Assembly: GCA_030706015.1 (NCBI GenBank)
Contig: JAUZPI010000076.1
Span: forward strand, 1-19,873
Source: Bacillota bacterium
GTDB lineage: Bacteria; Bacillota; Clostridia; Clostridiales; Clostridiaceae
Length of the DNA stretch: 19,873 bases
Direction of reading: 5' to 3'
Translations under genes and position numbers: made by a program
In this document: positions 7,270-15,316 of the stretch, piece by piece
Position numbering within the stretch: the first letter of the stretch is position 1
Layout of the letters: each line of letters starts with the position of its first letter
The notes under the pieces: model-generated
Databases searched by the model: none
Told to the model about the DNA's origin: nothing
Seen by the model: only the letters and a program-made list of their open reading frames with translations

Positions 7270-7740
7270 GTGAAGAAATATGTTGTTTTATTGTGTATTT
7301 TATGGCTTGGCTTTATATTTTATAATTCATCTAAAACAGGGGTTGAATCAAATGCAAAAAGCTTTACTATAACAAATATGTTGAGAGCAGAGGTTAGAAA
7401 AGAAAGAGGAGAATCCTCTATGAAATATACTCCACTGCCCTCAAATGCTAAAGAGGAAAGTTTTAATCTATTTATAAGAAAGAATGCACATGCCTTTGAA
7501 TACTGCGTGTTAGCTATCTTGGCCTGTGGGGTACTCTTTAGTTTAAATTTAAAGGGTAAAAACGCGGTTATATATATTTTATTTATATGCCTATTATATG
7601 CTGTACTGGATGAGTTTCATCAGATTTATGTACCAGGAAGGACTTCCAGCGTTAGAGATGTACTTATAGATTTTGCAGGATCCATTTTAGGAATGCTGGC
7701 TTTCTATTTTACATACTATAAAATACTTAGGAAAAAATAA
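7270..7740 (+). CDS. VanZ-like family membrane protein
   Basis: The protein has 156 residues and a GTG start after GGAGGTGAGG. Family motifs are visible: FYNSSKTG near the N-terminus, RKNAHAFEY (70-78), DEFHQIYVPGRTSS (114-127) and RDVLIDFAGS. There are about four hydrophobic helices (near 4-18, 77-93, 98-113 and 134-150). VanZ itself gives low-level teicoplanin resistance, and most relatives are of unknown function in the envelope. The gene lies between two units after a terminator. A specific role cannot be assigned, and antibiotic resistance should not be assumed. Confidence 0.9.
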   Translation: MKKYVVLLCILWLGFIFYNSSKTGVESNAKSFTITNMLRAEVRKERGESSMKYTPLPSNAKEESFNLFIRKNAHAFEYCVLAILACGVLFSLNLKGKNAVIYILFICLLYAVLDEFHQIYVPGRTSSVRDVLIDFAGSILGMLAFYFTYYKILRKK

Positions 7741-7836
7741 ATAAATTCCGTCTAGTTGTTACACAATATTATTATTTAAGGGCAATAGAATTTTCTAGTT
7801 GCTACTAATATAATATTGAGGTGGTATTTAGAGGCT

Positions 7837-8667
7837 ATGGAAAAAAGTAAGGTTAAAATATTAGCTGGGGATTTATTTGTACGGTTTCAAGAGCATGATG
7901 TTTTGGCTTTAGGTTCTCAGGTTGCTTATAATTTGTTATTGGCTCTATTTCCTTTTCTAATCTTTATGATGACTGTTATAGGTTTTAGCGATGTAAAAAG
8001 TGAAGATATACTAGTAAACCTTAGACAAGTGCTGCCAGTACAGGCCTATGATCTGATAAAACATACGATTGTAGAGGTGGTAGACACCCGGAGAGGGCAT
8101 TTATTATCTTTTAGTTTAATAGCAACTCTGTGGTCAGCCTCATCAGGCTTTAATGCAATTATTAAAGGTTTAAATAAATCATATAGAGAAGAGGAGAGAA
8201 GAGGATTTATAAAACTGCAATTATTATCCTTGATATTCACTGTAGGGTTTACTTTCACTATATTTGCAGTGTTTTTCTTTCTGATATTTGGAGAAATAAA
8301 TGGTAAGATAATTGCCAGCTCACTTGGACTTTCACAGGTATTCTATTATTTATGGGACTGGTTAAGATATTTAGCAATGATAGTAGTAATGGTACTGGTC
8401 TTTGCTGTTTTATATAGATACACTCCTATAAAGAAGCACAGGTGGAAAGAGGTGCTTCCAGGTGCTTTATTTACGGCTTTAGCATGGGTTATAGCGTCTG
8501 TTTGTTTCTCTTTATATGTAAATAATTTTTCTGCTTATTCGAAGATATATGGGAGCATAGGAGCGGTAATTATTCTTATGCTGTGGCTTTTTATAACTTC
8601 TGTGGTGATAATTTTTGGCGGTGAAATAAATGCAGTGATTATGGAGTACAAGACCCAGAAAAGGTAA
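7837..8667 (+). CDS. YihY/BrkB-family inner-membrane protein
   Basis: The protein has 276 residues from ATG 7837. The upstream TTG at 7816 overlaps the GAGGTGG sequence that probably serves as the ribosome binding site, although its 12-base spacing is long. Family features are LGSQVAYNLLLALFPFLIF near the N-terminus, TLWSASSGFNAIIKGLN, and the late segment YGSIGAVIILMLWLFITS followed by GGEINAVI. About six transmembrane helices are apparent. Older databases called this family ribonuclease BN, which is a known misassignment; transport or lipid-related roles have been suggested. It lies 96 bases after the VanZ-like gene with no clear terminator between. Confidence 0.9.
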   Translation: MEKSKVKILAGDLFVRFQEHDVLALGSQVAYNLLLALFPFLIFMMTVIGFSDVKSEDILVNLRQVLPVQAYDLIKHTIVEVVDTRRGHLLSFSLIATLWSASSGFNAIIKGLNKSYREEERRGFIKLQLLSLIFTVGFTFTIFAVFFFLIFGEINGKIIASSLGLSQVFYYLWDWLRYLAMIVVMVLVFAVLYRYTPIKKHRWKEVLPGALFTALAWVIASVCFSLYVNNFSAYSKIYGSIGAVIILMLWLFITSVVIIFGGEINAVIMEYKTQKR

Positions 8668-8781
8668 TTCTTAAGAATAAATTAAATTTACATAATGTTT
8701 ATTTACACTTAAAAAGTTTTCATGTAAAATTTTATATGTTGTATATGTAAAATGAATTAAAAAGGAATAGAGGGTATTAAA

Positions 8782-9396
8782 GTGAAGAAGCTTGGCATTT
8801 TATGTGTGTTTTTGTTGTTAATCATTTCTGTGTTTGCAAGTGGGTGTGGCTCAGTAGGTGTTGAGGCTGAAGGTAATGCTAAAGCTAAGCCTGTAGTGGA
8901 AGGTGACAGTGCTGGGGCGGAGAAGCTTATTAGGAGTTACTATGAGAGTGAAGTAACGAAAGATGAAAAATTCTTAAATTCATTTTTCTACAGTCCGACT
9001 ACAGCTGATACTGGAATGCTTAAGAAGAGGTTAGAGGCTTTCAAGATTACAAAAATGGAATTCGGTAAATTATATAATGTCAAGAAAAATAATAAGTTTG
9101 AAGTGGTTACCTGCACTTTCAATGTGTACTTTCAAGGGATAAAGGAGCCAAGGCCAGATTATGAGATTGTCCCTTTAATTCATGAGAATGGAAAGTGGTT
9201 CATTCTTAATGATTATGGAAAGATGACAGATGAAGATTCAAAGTGGCTTACTAATACTATGCAGCAGGAGCATGATGGTATAATAAAAAATCCTGATTTG
9301 AAAAATTTATTAGACCAAAAAGCAAAGTTTGATGAGGATAATAAGAGTTTTATGGATCAAGGTGAAAATGCTTTTAATGTACTAAGTGGAAATTAA
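8782..9396 (+). CDS. Lipoprotein of unknown function
   Basis: The protein has 204 residues and a GTG start seven bases after GAGGG. A lipoprotein signal peptide ends in lipobox ASGC (Cys22), so the protein should be attached to the outer face of the membrane. Residues about 45-150 (AEKLIRSYYESEVTKDEKFLNSFF, then FEVVTCTFNVYFQG and NGKWFILNDYG) resemble the helix-then-sheet pattern of NTF2-like/DUF4878-type extracytoplasmic domains. That is a fold guess, not a family assignment. The charged C-terminal tail may be helical. The gene stands alone and ends at a shared terminator. Confidence 0.8.
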   Translation: MKKLGILCVFLLLIISVFASGCGSVGVEAEGNAKAKPVVEGDSAGAEKLIRSYYESEVTKDEKFLNSFFYSPTTADTGMLKKRLEAFKITKMEFGKLYNVKKNNKFEVVTCTFNVYFQGIKEPRPDYEIVPLIHENGKWFILNDYGKMTDEDSKWLTNTMQQEHDGIIKNPDLKNLLDQKAKFDEDNKSFMDQGENAFNVLSGN

Positions 9397-9400
9397 GATA

Positions 9401-9451
9401 AAAAAAAGAATGTTAGATACTCAGAGAGAGAGTATCCAACATTCTTTTTTA
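9401..9451. terminator. Bidirectional terminator between convergent genes
   Basis: The stem GATACTC/GAGTATC (9416-9422 with 9430-9436) extends after one mismatch through AATGTT/AACATT. It is flanked by an A-run on the left and a T-run on the right. It can therefore serve both the plus-strand lipoprotein gene and the minus-strand flavodiiron gene, whose stop codon overlaps it. Confidence 0.9.
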
Positions 9452-12001
9452 TTTATATAGTGTTAAATCAGACATTATATCCTTTAAGGAGGAGCCTTCT
9501 TTCATGGCAGTTATTAATTTTCCGCTTTGAGAAACATCTCCAATAATATATCCACCAACAAGCTTATCAGCTTTGAAAAATAGACTTGTACAGCTTGTCT
9601 GGTCGTTTCGTACCTCAATTTTCCTAGTACCTTTTGATGCTATATCACCAAAGGATACTAGGGATATGTTTAGTGCATTAAACATAACGGAGGAAACGAA
9701 TTCCTTGAATTCTAGGTTGTCACCGGCAGCATTTGCTCCAGCCACTTCCCCCATCTGTACTGCAGCAGTCCAATTTCCATAAACTCTGCCTTGGTATTCA
9801 GCAACATCTCCGCAAGCATATATATCCTGTATATTAGTTTCCATTTTATCATTCACAATAATTCCTTTGTAAGCTAGGATGCCTGAGCTTTCTGCTAATT
9901 CTTTGTTAGGTCTTATGCCTACTGAGAATAAAACAATATCCGCATTAATTGTTTTTCCGCTATTAAGTGAGACACCTTTTACCGAAGCTTCTCCTAGAAT
10001 TTCTTTTACACCATCATTTAATATAATATTTATGCCAGAGTCTTGTGTCAGCCTTTTAAATAATTCAGCTCCCGATTCATCTAACTGCCTTGGTAATAGC
10101 CTTGGAAGAAATTCAACTACAGTTATATCTATTCCATATTTCTTCATCTCCCAGGCTGCCTCAAGACCAAGCAAACCTCCGCCAACTATTACTGCACTTT
10201 TAATTTCAGGTAATCTGTTTTTTATTGACTGAGCATCATCAAAATCCTTAAGCGTATAAACTCCTGTCTTGGAGGTGCCAGGAACTGGAGGGATAAAGTT
10301 TCTGCTTCCGCTGGCAAGAATAAGCTTGTCATATTTAACAATGCTGCCATCCTCTAAAATTACATTTTTAAGATCTTTATCAATCTCTCGCACATATTGT
10401 CCTAGAGTTAATTTAATATTATTTTCTTTGTACCAGGCTTCTGGAGCTACATAGAATTTGTCATCAGTTAGAGTTTCGGATAAAAAATCTGATAACTCAG
10501 GTCTAAAATAGGTTAAATACTTTTCGCCAGAAATTATTTCAATTTCACATTGAGCATTTCTTTTTCTTATAGCCTCAGCAGCATAGTAACCAGCTGCTCC
10601 ATTACCTATTATTAAATACTTTTCTTTTTTATCAGCTTTAAATTCAATCTTTTCTTCTATAACTTCAACAAACTGCTCTTTACCAGCACCGCATACGGAG
10701 CAAACCTCAGGTGCAGCAGCACCTTCAAAAATCACTCCGCATATAAGACATTTCCATTTCTTTGATGGTGTTTTTTCAACTGGTTTTACTCCTTTATTAA
10801 GATTTTCCTGAATTTTTTGTGCGAAGCTTTCTCCAAATTTATAGGCAGTAGTTAATTCAGCTTCTGAAGGTTTAAAATTAACTCTTAATCCAGGTATAGT
10901 TTTTACTCTAAGTTGTTTAAATCTTGCTTCTATATTTGGAACAGCCTCACCGCTCCAGCCATAGGAACCAAAGGCAGCTGCAACCTTACCGCCGTGAACT
11001 ATGGGGTTCATTACTGTAAGTATATCTAGTATTGGTTTTAAGGCATCTCCATTTATGGTAGGGGAGCCAAATAAAACACCATCCGCTTTATCTATACTGC
11101 TTAAAATGTCCTCTATTTTATGATAGATAACATCAAACATCTCTATATTATAGTTTTCAGAGTCTTTTATACCTTCAGAAATTTTCTCAGCTAGTGCCCT
11201 TGTATAACCATAGGCGGATACATAGCAGATTACAATATTATTTTCTTTTTTAGGAGCAGCTTCTTTGCTCCACTCTCTATACAAATTGACAATCCTCCAT
11301 GGATTATCTCTAAGCACTGGACCATGACCAGGACATATAATATCAATTTGAAGGTCTTTAATTTTATCGCAGGCTTTAACTACATAGGATTTAAAAGGAC
11401 CCATAATAGCATCATAATAGTATTTTAATGCTTCCATGTAATTTGATTCACTTTCCACTAGATCATTAAATATCTTTTCGCTGCTGTAATGACATCCAAA
11501 GGAGTCACAGGTAATTAGAATATTATCTTCTTCCACGTAGGTATATATGGAATCTGGCCAATGAAGAAAAGGTGCAGAAATAAATCTTAAAGTTTTATTT
11601 CCAAGGCTTATTGTATCTCCATCCTTCACTGTTATAGCATCAAAATCACGGTTTGCTATGCTTTTTAAAAATCTTATGGCAGGGGCTGAACCCACTACCT
11701 TTGCATTTTTAGATATATCCAAAAGCTTGGCCACTGAACCGGCATGATCTGGCTCAGTATGGTCTACAACTATATAATCAATGTTTTCTATATCTATATC
11801 TAAAGATTTTAATCTCTCAAGATATTCAGGGAAAAAATGCTCCTTAACAGTTTCAAATACTGCTGTCTTTTCACTGCCTTTAACTACATAGGAATTATAT
11901 GTGGTTCCGAAAGGGGTATACATGACTATGTCAAATATTCTAAGCTTAGGATCTAGAGTACCAACCCAATATACATCCTTTTTTACCTTAATTGAATTCA
12001 T
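9449..12001 (-). CDS. Flavodiiron protein-rubredoxin-NADH:rubredoxin oxidoreductase fusion (NADH:O2/NO reductase)
   Basis: The protein has 850 residues. ATG 12001 is preferred because GGAG (12013-12010) lies eight bases upstream and overlaps the alternative GTG. Residues about 1-250 form the metallo-beta-lactamase-like domain with all seven diiron ligands: His81, Glu83, Asp85, His86 (HTEPDH), His147 (FLHWPD), Asp166 (CDSFGCH) and His226 (CPGHGP). Residues about 255-400 are flavodoxin (FMN). About 415-447 are rubredoxin with Cys418/421 and Cys434/437. Residues 460-850 are an FAD/NAD(P)H reductase with GNGAAG (466-471), GGGLLG (607-612) and ACGDVAEY. One chain thus carries electrons from NADH via FAD, rubredoxin iron and FMN to the diiron site, reducing O2 to water or NO to N2O. 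C. difficile has a characterised protein of this architecture. A PerR-like operator precedes it. Confidence 0.95.
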   Translation of the reverse strand: MNSIKVKKDVYWVGTLDPKLRIFDIVMYTPFGTTYNSYVVKGSEKTAVFETVKEHFFPEYLERLKSLDIDIENIDYIVVDHTEPDHAGSVAKLLDISKNAKVVGSAPAIRFLKSIANRDFDAITVKDGDTISLGNKTLRFISAPFLHWPDSIYTYVEEDNILITCDSFGCHYSSEKIFNDLVESESNYMEALKYYYDAIMGPFKSYVVKACDKIKDLQIDIICPGHGPVLRDNPWRIVNLYREWSKEAAPKKENNIVICYVSAYGYTRALAEKISEGIKDSENYNIEMFDVIYHKIEDILSSIDKADGVLFGSPTINGDALKPILDILTVMNPIVHGGKVAAAFGSYGWSGEAVPNIEARFKQLRVKTIPGLRVNFKPSEAELTTAYKFGESFAQKIQENLNKGVKPVEKTPSKKWKCLICGVIFEGAAAPEVCSVCGAGKEQFVEVIEEKIEFKADKKEKYLIIGNGAAGYYAAEAIRKRNAQCEIEIISGEKYLTYFRPELSDFLSETLTDDKFYVAPEAWYKENNIKLTLGQYVREIDKDLKNVILEDGSIVKYDKLILASGSRNFIPPVPGTSKTGVYTLKDFDDAQSIKNRLPEIKSAVIVGGGLLGLEAAWEMKKYGIDITVVEFLPRLLPRQLDESGAELFKRLTQDSGINIILNDGVKEILGEASVKGVSLNSGKTINADIVLFSVGIRPNKELAESSGILAYKGIIVNDKMETNIQDIYACGDVAEYQGRVYGNWTAAVQMGEVAGANAAGDNLEFKEFVSSVMFNALNISLVSFGDIASKGTRKIEVRNDQTSCTSLFFKADKLVGGYIIGDVSQSGKLITAMKEGSSLKDIMSDLTLYK

Positions 12002-12025
12002 ATAAAACACTCCTTATCTATGCAA

Positions 12026-12054
12026 ATTATCTATTAATAATCATTATTAATTAA
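12026..12054 (-). promoter_or_regulatory. Putative promoter and PerR-like operator of the flavodiiron fusion
   Basis: ATTAATAATCATTATTAAT (12033-12051) is a perfect 9-1-9 palindrome. Its 15-base core (12035-12049) differs from the PerR-type consensus TTATAATNATTATAA at two symmetric positions. On the minus strand it lies between a weak -35 (TTAATT, 12054-12049) and -10 GATAAT (12031-12026), 17 bases apart, so a bound repressor would block polymerase. The PerR assignment is inference. It is supported by the same core in the reverse rubrerythrin promoter. Confidence 0.65.
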
Positions 12055-12149
12055 CATTATGGTAAAATTATAATATACATTGGAAAAAAAATCAATATAT
12101 TCATGCCTCAGAGAGAGTTGATTTTCTTTGTATCAGGGGTTATATAAAT

Positions 12150-12185
12150 TCTAAATAGAAAACCCGCTTACTAAAGGTAAGCGGG
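12150..12185 (-). terminator. Rho-independent terminator after purA
   Basis: Read on the minus strand, a 9-bp GC-rich stem (CCCGCTTAC/GTAAGCGGG, 12163-12171 with 12177-12185) with a 5-base loop is followed by TTTTCTATTT. Confidence 0.92.
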
Positions 12186-12199
12186 CCTAATTTATAGTA

Positions 12200-13486
12200 T
12201 TAAAGTGAGTTTACATCCATAGTTTGATCTCTTCTTGGTCCTACAGATATAATTGAGATTTTAGTGTCTGTAAGTTCTTCTATTCTCTTTAGATATTTCT
12301 TTGCATTTTCAGGAAGCTCTTCATAGGATCTAGCACTTGCTACGCTGTCATCCCAACCATCAAATTCTTCGTATACTGGCTCGCATAATGCTAGGTCTTC
12401 AAGACTTGCAGGGACATAGTCAATTATCTTGTCGTTGAATTTATATCCAACGCAAATTTTTAATTTATCGATACCTGCTAAGGTATCAATCTTTGTAACA
12501 GCAAAGCTTGTTAACCCAGATATTCTAGCTGCAGTTTTTAGTATTACAGCATCTAACCATCCGCATCTTCTTGCTCTTCCTGTTGTAACTCCGTATTCAT
12601 GTCCTTTTTCTCTTATATGTTCTCCCATTTCATTTAAAAGCTCTGTTGGGAATGGACCTTTACCAACTCTTGTAGTGTAAGCTTTAGCAATACCAACAGC
12701 ACTGTTTATCATTGTTGGTCCAATACCTGCTCCTATGCTTACTCCTCCAGCTATTGTGTTTGAAGAAGTTACATATGGATAAGTTCCATAGTCTATATCA
12801 AGTAGTGTACCTTGTGCTCCTTCGAAAAGAACATTTTTACCAGCCTTAATTTGGTTATATACATTAACTGATATATCTTGTACATAAGGTCTTAATCTTT
12901 CTCCATAAGCTATGTATTCTTTGCATACTTCATCAAAGTCAAAAGTTTCTGCATTATAAAGCTTTGAAAGAACAGAATTTTTTGCATTGATGTTTTCTTG
13001 AAGCTTTTCTTTGAAAACTTCAGTATGCATTAAATCACATACTCTGATTCCGCATCTTTCTGCTTTATCTGTATAACATGGTCCTATTCCTTTTCCAGTA
13101 GTACCAATGTCATTTTTTCCTCTAGCCTGTTCCTTTGCCTTATCTAATGCTTTGTGGTAAGGCATTATAAGGTGAGCTCTATCACTTATTATTAAATTTT
13201 TAGGAGTAACCTTAACTCCTAAACCTTCAAGATAATCTATTTCATCAAGTAAAGCTTTTGGGTCAACAACTACACCGTTTCCGATTACATTTAATTTTTC
13301 AGGATATAATATTCCTGAAGGTATTAGATGAAGTTTATATTGTTTTTCGCCAACCTCTACAGTATGACCTGCATTGTTTCCGCCTTGGAATCTAACAACT
13401 ACATCTGCTTTTTCTGCAAGATAATCAGTCATTTTTCCTTTTCCTTCATCTCCCCATTGGGCTCCTAAAACAATAAATGCTGACAT
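12200..13486 (-). CDS. purA: Adenylosuccinate synthetase
   Basis: The enzyme joins IMP and aspartate using GTP, the first committed step to AMP, in the cytoplasm. It has 428 residues, the standard length. The N-terminal GTP-binding loop is GAQWGDEGKGK (8-18), with catalytic Asp13 and His41 (NNAGHT). Other family motifs include GIGPCYTDKAERCGIR, FEGAQGTLLDIDYGTYPYVTSSNT, TTRVGKGPFPTE and TGRARRCGWLDAV. ATG 13486 follows GAGGAA with good spacing. The gene is monocistronic, with its own terminator and a divergent upstream region, and no other purine gene is nearby. Confidence 0.98.
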   Translation of the reverse strand: MSAFIVLGAQWGDEGKGKMTDYLAEKADVVVRFQGGNNAGHTVEVGEKQYKLHLIPSGILYPEKLNVIGNGVVVDPKALLDEIDYLEGLGVKVTPKNLIISDRAHLIMPYHKALDKAKEQARGKNDIGTTGKGIGPCYTDKAERCGIRVCDLMHTEVFKEKLQENINAKNSVLSKLYNAETFDFDEVCKEYIAYGERLRPYVQDISVNVYNQIKAGKNVLFEGAQGTLLDIDYGTYPYVTSSNTIAGGVSIGAGIGPTMINSAVGIAKAYTTRVGKGPFPTELLNEMGEHIREKGHEYGVTTGRARRCGWLDAVILKTAARISGLTSFAVTKIDTLAGIDKLKICVGYKFNDKIIDYVPASLEDLALCEPVYEEFDGWDDSVASARSYEELPENAKKYLKRIEELTDTKISIISVGPRRDQTMDVNSL

Positions 13487-13800
13487 TTAAAATTCCTCAC
13501 TTTCATTTACTGTGTAAACGCATCAAGTTTCCACTTTATTTAAAAACGTAATTAATCACATGTTACCATAGTATATAGTAACAAAGCTAAATGATATAGT
13601 CAATATAAACACGAATAATATTGTCCCATTCATTTAAATAATTCGTAGGTATATGTGCAGAGTAAAACTTACATAATTATTAAAATAACAATAAGTATTA
13701 AAAACCCAGAGTAGGATAAATATGATATTTGTGATATAATAAAAAGGTGAGACTCAATTCGGGGAACGCGGTTGCTCAATCTGAGAGGCGGTGACTAATT
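13487..13800. promoter_or_regulatory. Divergent purA/pgsA promoter region
   Basis: This 314-bp gap holds two divergent promoters. For purA (minus) a likely pair is TTGACT (13603-13598) and TACTAT (13580-13575), 17 bases apart. A 23-bp interrupted dyad with arms TGTTAC/GTAACA (13561-13583) covers that -10. For pgsA (plus) there is an extended -10, TGATATAAT (13732-13740), with no clear -35. The pgsA leader (13748-13794) is unusually GC-rich for the region and holds several complementary TGAG/CTCA segments. Confidence 0.55.
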
Positions 13801-14328
13801 ATGAATATACCTAATGTAATAACCTTAATTAGATTATTTTTAATACCACTGTTTGTACTAATTTTCTTTTCTAATAAATCAGGTAGTTTTCAATCTGCAA
13901 TTATGATATTCTTTATAGCTGGCCTTACAGATGTAGTGGATGGGTATCTGGCGAGAAAATATAATTTAATAACAAAATGGGGAACCGTAATGGACCCATT
14001 AGCGGATAAGCTTATGTTGATTACAGTTTTGACATGTTTTCTAATAAAGGGGTATATTCCTTTGTGGATTTTTTTTATCATGTTAATTAAAGAAGCTACT
14101 ATGATTATTGGCGGTATTGTACTATATAAAAGAAATACGGTAATTCCGGCGGATGTATTTGGAAAAACTGCAACCTTGTTATTTTATTTTGCTATACTAT
14201 GCCTTCTTTTTAATAGAAGTATAGGAATAGTACTAATATATATAGCAGTTACAAGTGCTGTTGCAGCGTACATAAATTATTTTCTAGTTTATTACAAAGG
14301 TAAAAGTAATGAGAAAAATGTAACATAA
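13801..14328 (+). CDS. pgsA: CDP-diacylglycerol--glycerol-3-phosphate 3-phosphatidyltransferase
   Basis: The integral membrane enzyme makes phosphatidylglycerol-phosphate, the committed step to phosphatidylglycerol and cardiolipin. It has 175 residues, a normal length. The CDP-alcohol phosphotransferase signature D-G-x2-A-R-x8-G-x3-D-x3-D is complete: Asp47, Gly48, Ala51, Arg52, Gly61, Asp65 and Asp69. MNIPNVITLIRLFLIP is the usual start of PgsA. Several hydrophobic helices follow. ATG 13801 follows GAGGCGGTGA. The gene is monocistronic and ends at a strong hairpin. Confidence 0.96.
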   Translation: MNIPNVITLIRLFLIPLFVLIFFSNKSGSFQSAIMIFFIAGLTDVVDGYLARKYNLITKWGTVMDPLADKLMLITVLTCFLIKGYIPLWIFFIMLIKEATMIIGGIVLYKRNTVIPADVFGKTATLLFYFAILCLLFNRSIGIVLIYIAVTSAVAAYINYFLVYYKGKSNEKNVT

Positions 14329-14331
14329 AAG

Positions 14332-14369
14332 AACCACCTGTGTTTTATTTTAATCACAGGTGGTTTTTG
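14332..14369 (+). terminator. Rho-independent terminator after pgsA
   Basis: An 11-bp stem (AACCACCTGTG/CACAGGTGGTT, 14332-14342 with 14355-14365) has a 12-base loop and continues into T residues. It lies between pgsA and the convergent rubrerythrin gene and may act weakly on the minus strand too. Confidence 0.92.
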
Positions 14370-14383
14370 TTTAGGTTTATTTA

Positions 14384-14929
14384 TTATTGAAAGTATCTAT
14401 TTAATAGACCTCTGAATGCGGAACCATGACGAGCTTCATCTTTGCACATTTCATGTACAGTATCATGAATTGCATCGTAGTTTAATTTTTTAGCAAGAGT
14501 AGCTAAATCTTTTTTACCTTGGCATGCACCATGTTCAGCTTCAACTCTTAATTCAAGATTTTTCTTTGTGCTGTCAGTAACAACTTCTCCAAGAAGTTCT
14601 GCGAATTTTGCAGCATGTTCTGCTTCTTCAAAAGCTATTCTTTTATAAGCTTCTGCTATTTCAGGATATCCTTCTCTATCAGCTTGACGGCTCATAGCTA
14701 GATACATACCAACTTCTGTACATTCTCCAGTAAAGTTTGCTCTTAAACCTGCTAATACTTCAGGATCAACATCTTTGGCAACGCCTATTCTATGTTCATC
14801 TGCCCATGTAAGTGAATCCTCAGCTTTTTCTATAAATTTGCTGCTTGGAGCTCCACATTGAGGACACTTTTCTGGAGCAGCATCTCCTTCTGAAATATAA
14901 CCACAAATTGTACATACAAATTTTTTCAT
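14384..14929 (-). CDS. Reverse rubrerythrin (N-terminal rubredoxin, C-terminal diiron domain)
   Basis: The protein has 181 residues. ATG 14929 is chosen because AGGAGG (14944-14939) is nine bases upstream; ATG 14947 precedes and ATG 14935 crowds that site. The rubredoxin domain comes first (Cys6, Cys9, Cys22, Cys25), then the four-helix diiron domain. That domain has Glu69/Glu72, Glu102-x2-His105, Glu130 and Glu165-x2-His168. This order is opposite to classical rubrerythrin and matches RevRbr/Hsp21 of Clostridium acetobutylicum, an NADH-dependent peroxidase when coupled to NADH:rubredoxin reductase. It is monocistronic, with a strong promoter whose spacer is a PerR-like palindrome. It probably detoxifies H2O2 in the cytoplasm. 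Confidence 0.95.
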   Translation of the reverse strand: MKKFVCTICGYISEGDAAPEKCPQCGAPSSKFIEKAEDSLTWADEHRIGVAKDVDPEVLAGLRANFTGECTEVGMYLAMSRQADREGYPEIAEAYKRIAFEEAEHAAKFAELLGEVVTDSTKKNLELRVEAEHGACQGKKDLATLAKKLNYDAIHDTVHEMCKDEARHGSAFRGLLNRYFQ

Positions 14930-15002
14930 TCTCATATTCCTCCTCATAAATCAAACATAATACATTTATAAATATTTTTTAATTAACTCTTCGACATTTC
15001 TT

Positions 15003-15031
15003 ATTATATAATAATTATTATTAATTTGCAA
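15003..15031 (-). promoter_or_regulatory. Promoter with PerR-like operator, reverse rubrerythrin
   Basis: On the minus strand, TTGCAA (15031-15026) and a perfect TATAAT (15008-15003) are exactly 17 bases apart. The spacer contains the palindrome TAATAATTATTATTA (15009-15023 as read on the plus strand). That is the same core as before the flavodiiron gene except for the central base. It matches the PerR consensus TTATAATNATTATAA at all but two symmetric positions. Repression by PerR, relieved by peroxide or O2, is inferred from this and from known PerR control of reverse rubrerythrins in C. acetobutylicum. Confidence 0.75.
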
Positions 15032-15316
15032 CAGTTTTTTTGGATTTTTTTTCTACAGAATCTAATTAAAAATATATGAGGAATAATTATGTTTATTACA
15101 TGAGAATAAAAATGATAAAGAAGTACTAAATTGCTTGAGTATTTGGTAATTATTTCATATAAATTATTATAAATTTTTATATTTAAATATAGACAGTGTT
15201 CGACATATAGATTCATAAATGCCCTGTAAAAATAATGCAAAAAAAATATATTATAAAGAATAAAGGCGTTTAAATAAAAATAAACTGCTGTTAATGTCAT
15301 TTTTAAAGGAGAAGAA

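Noticed and set aside
7270..7740. VanZ-like gene as evidence of glycopeptide resistance
   Set aside because: No vanHAX or regulator genes are nearby, and VanZ-like proteins are common in Firmicutes without resistance.
7751..7810. Imperfect direct repeats TCTAGTTGTTAC (7751) and TCTAGTTGCTAC (7794) before the YihY-like gene
   Set aside because: Two short copies with a mismatch in AT-rich DNA and no link to a promoter; likely chance.
8670..8690. Short palindrome ATTCTTAAGAAT after the YihY-like gene
   Set aside because: Considered as a terminator, but it is AT-only in the arms' ends, has no loop and no T-run.
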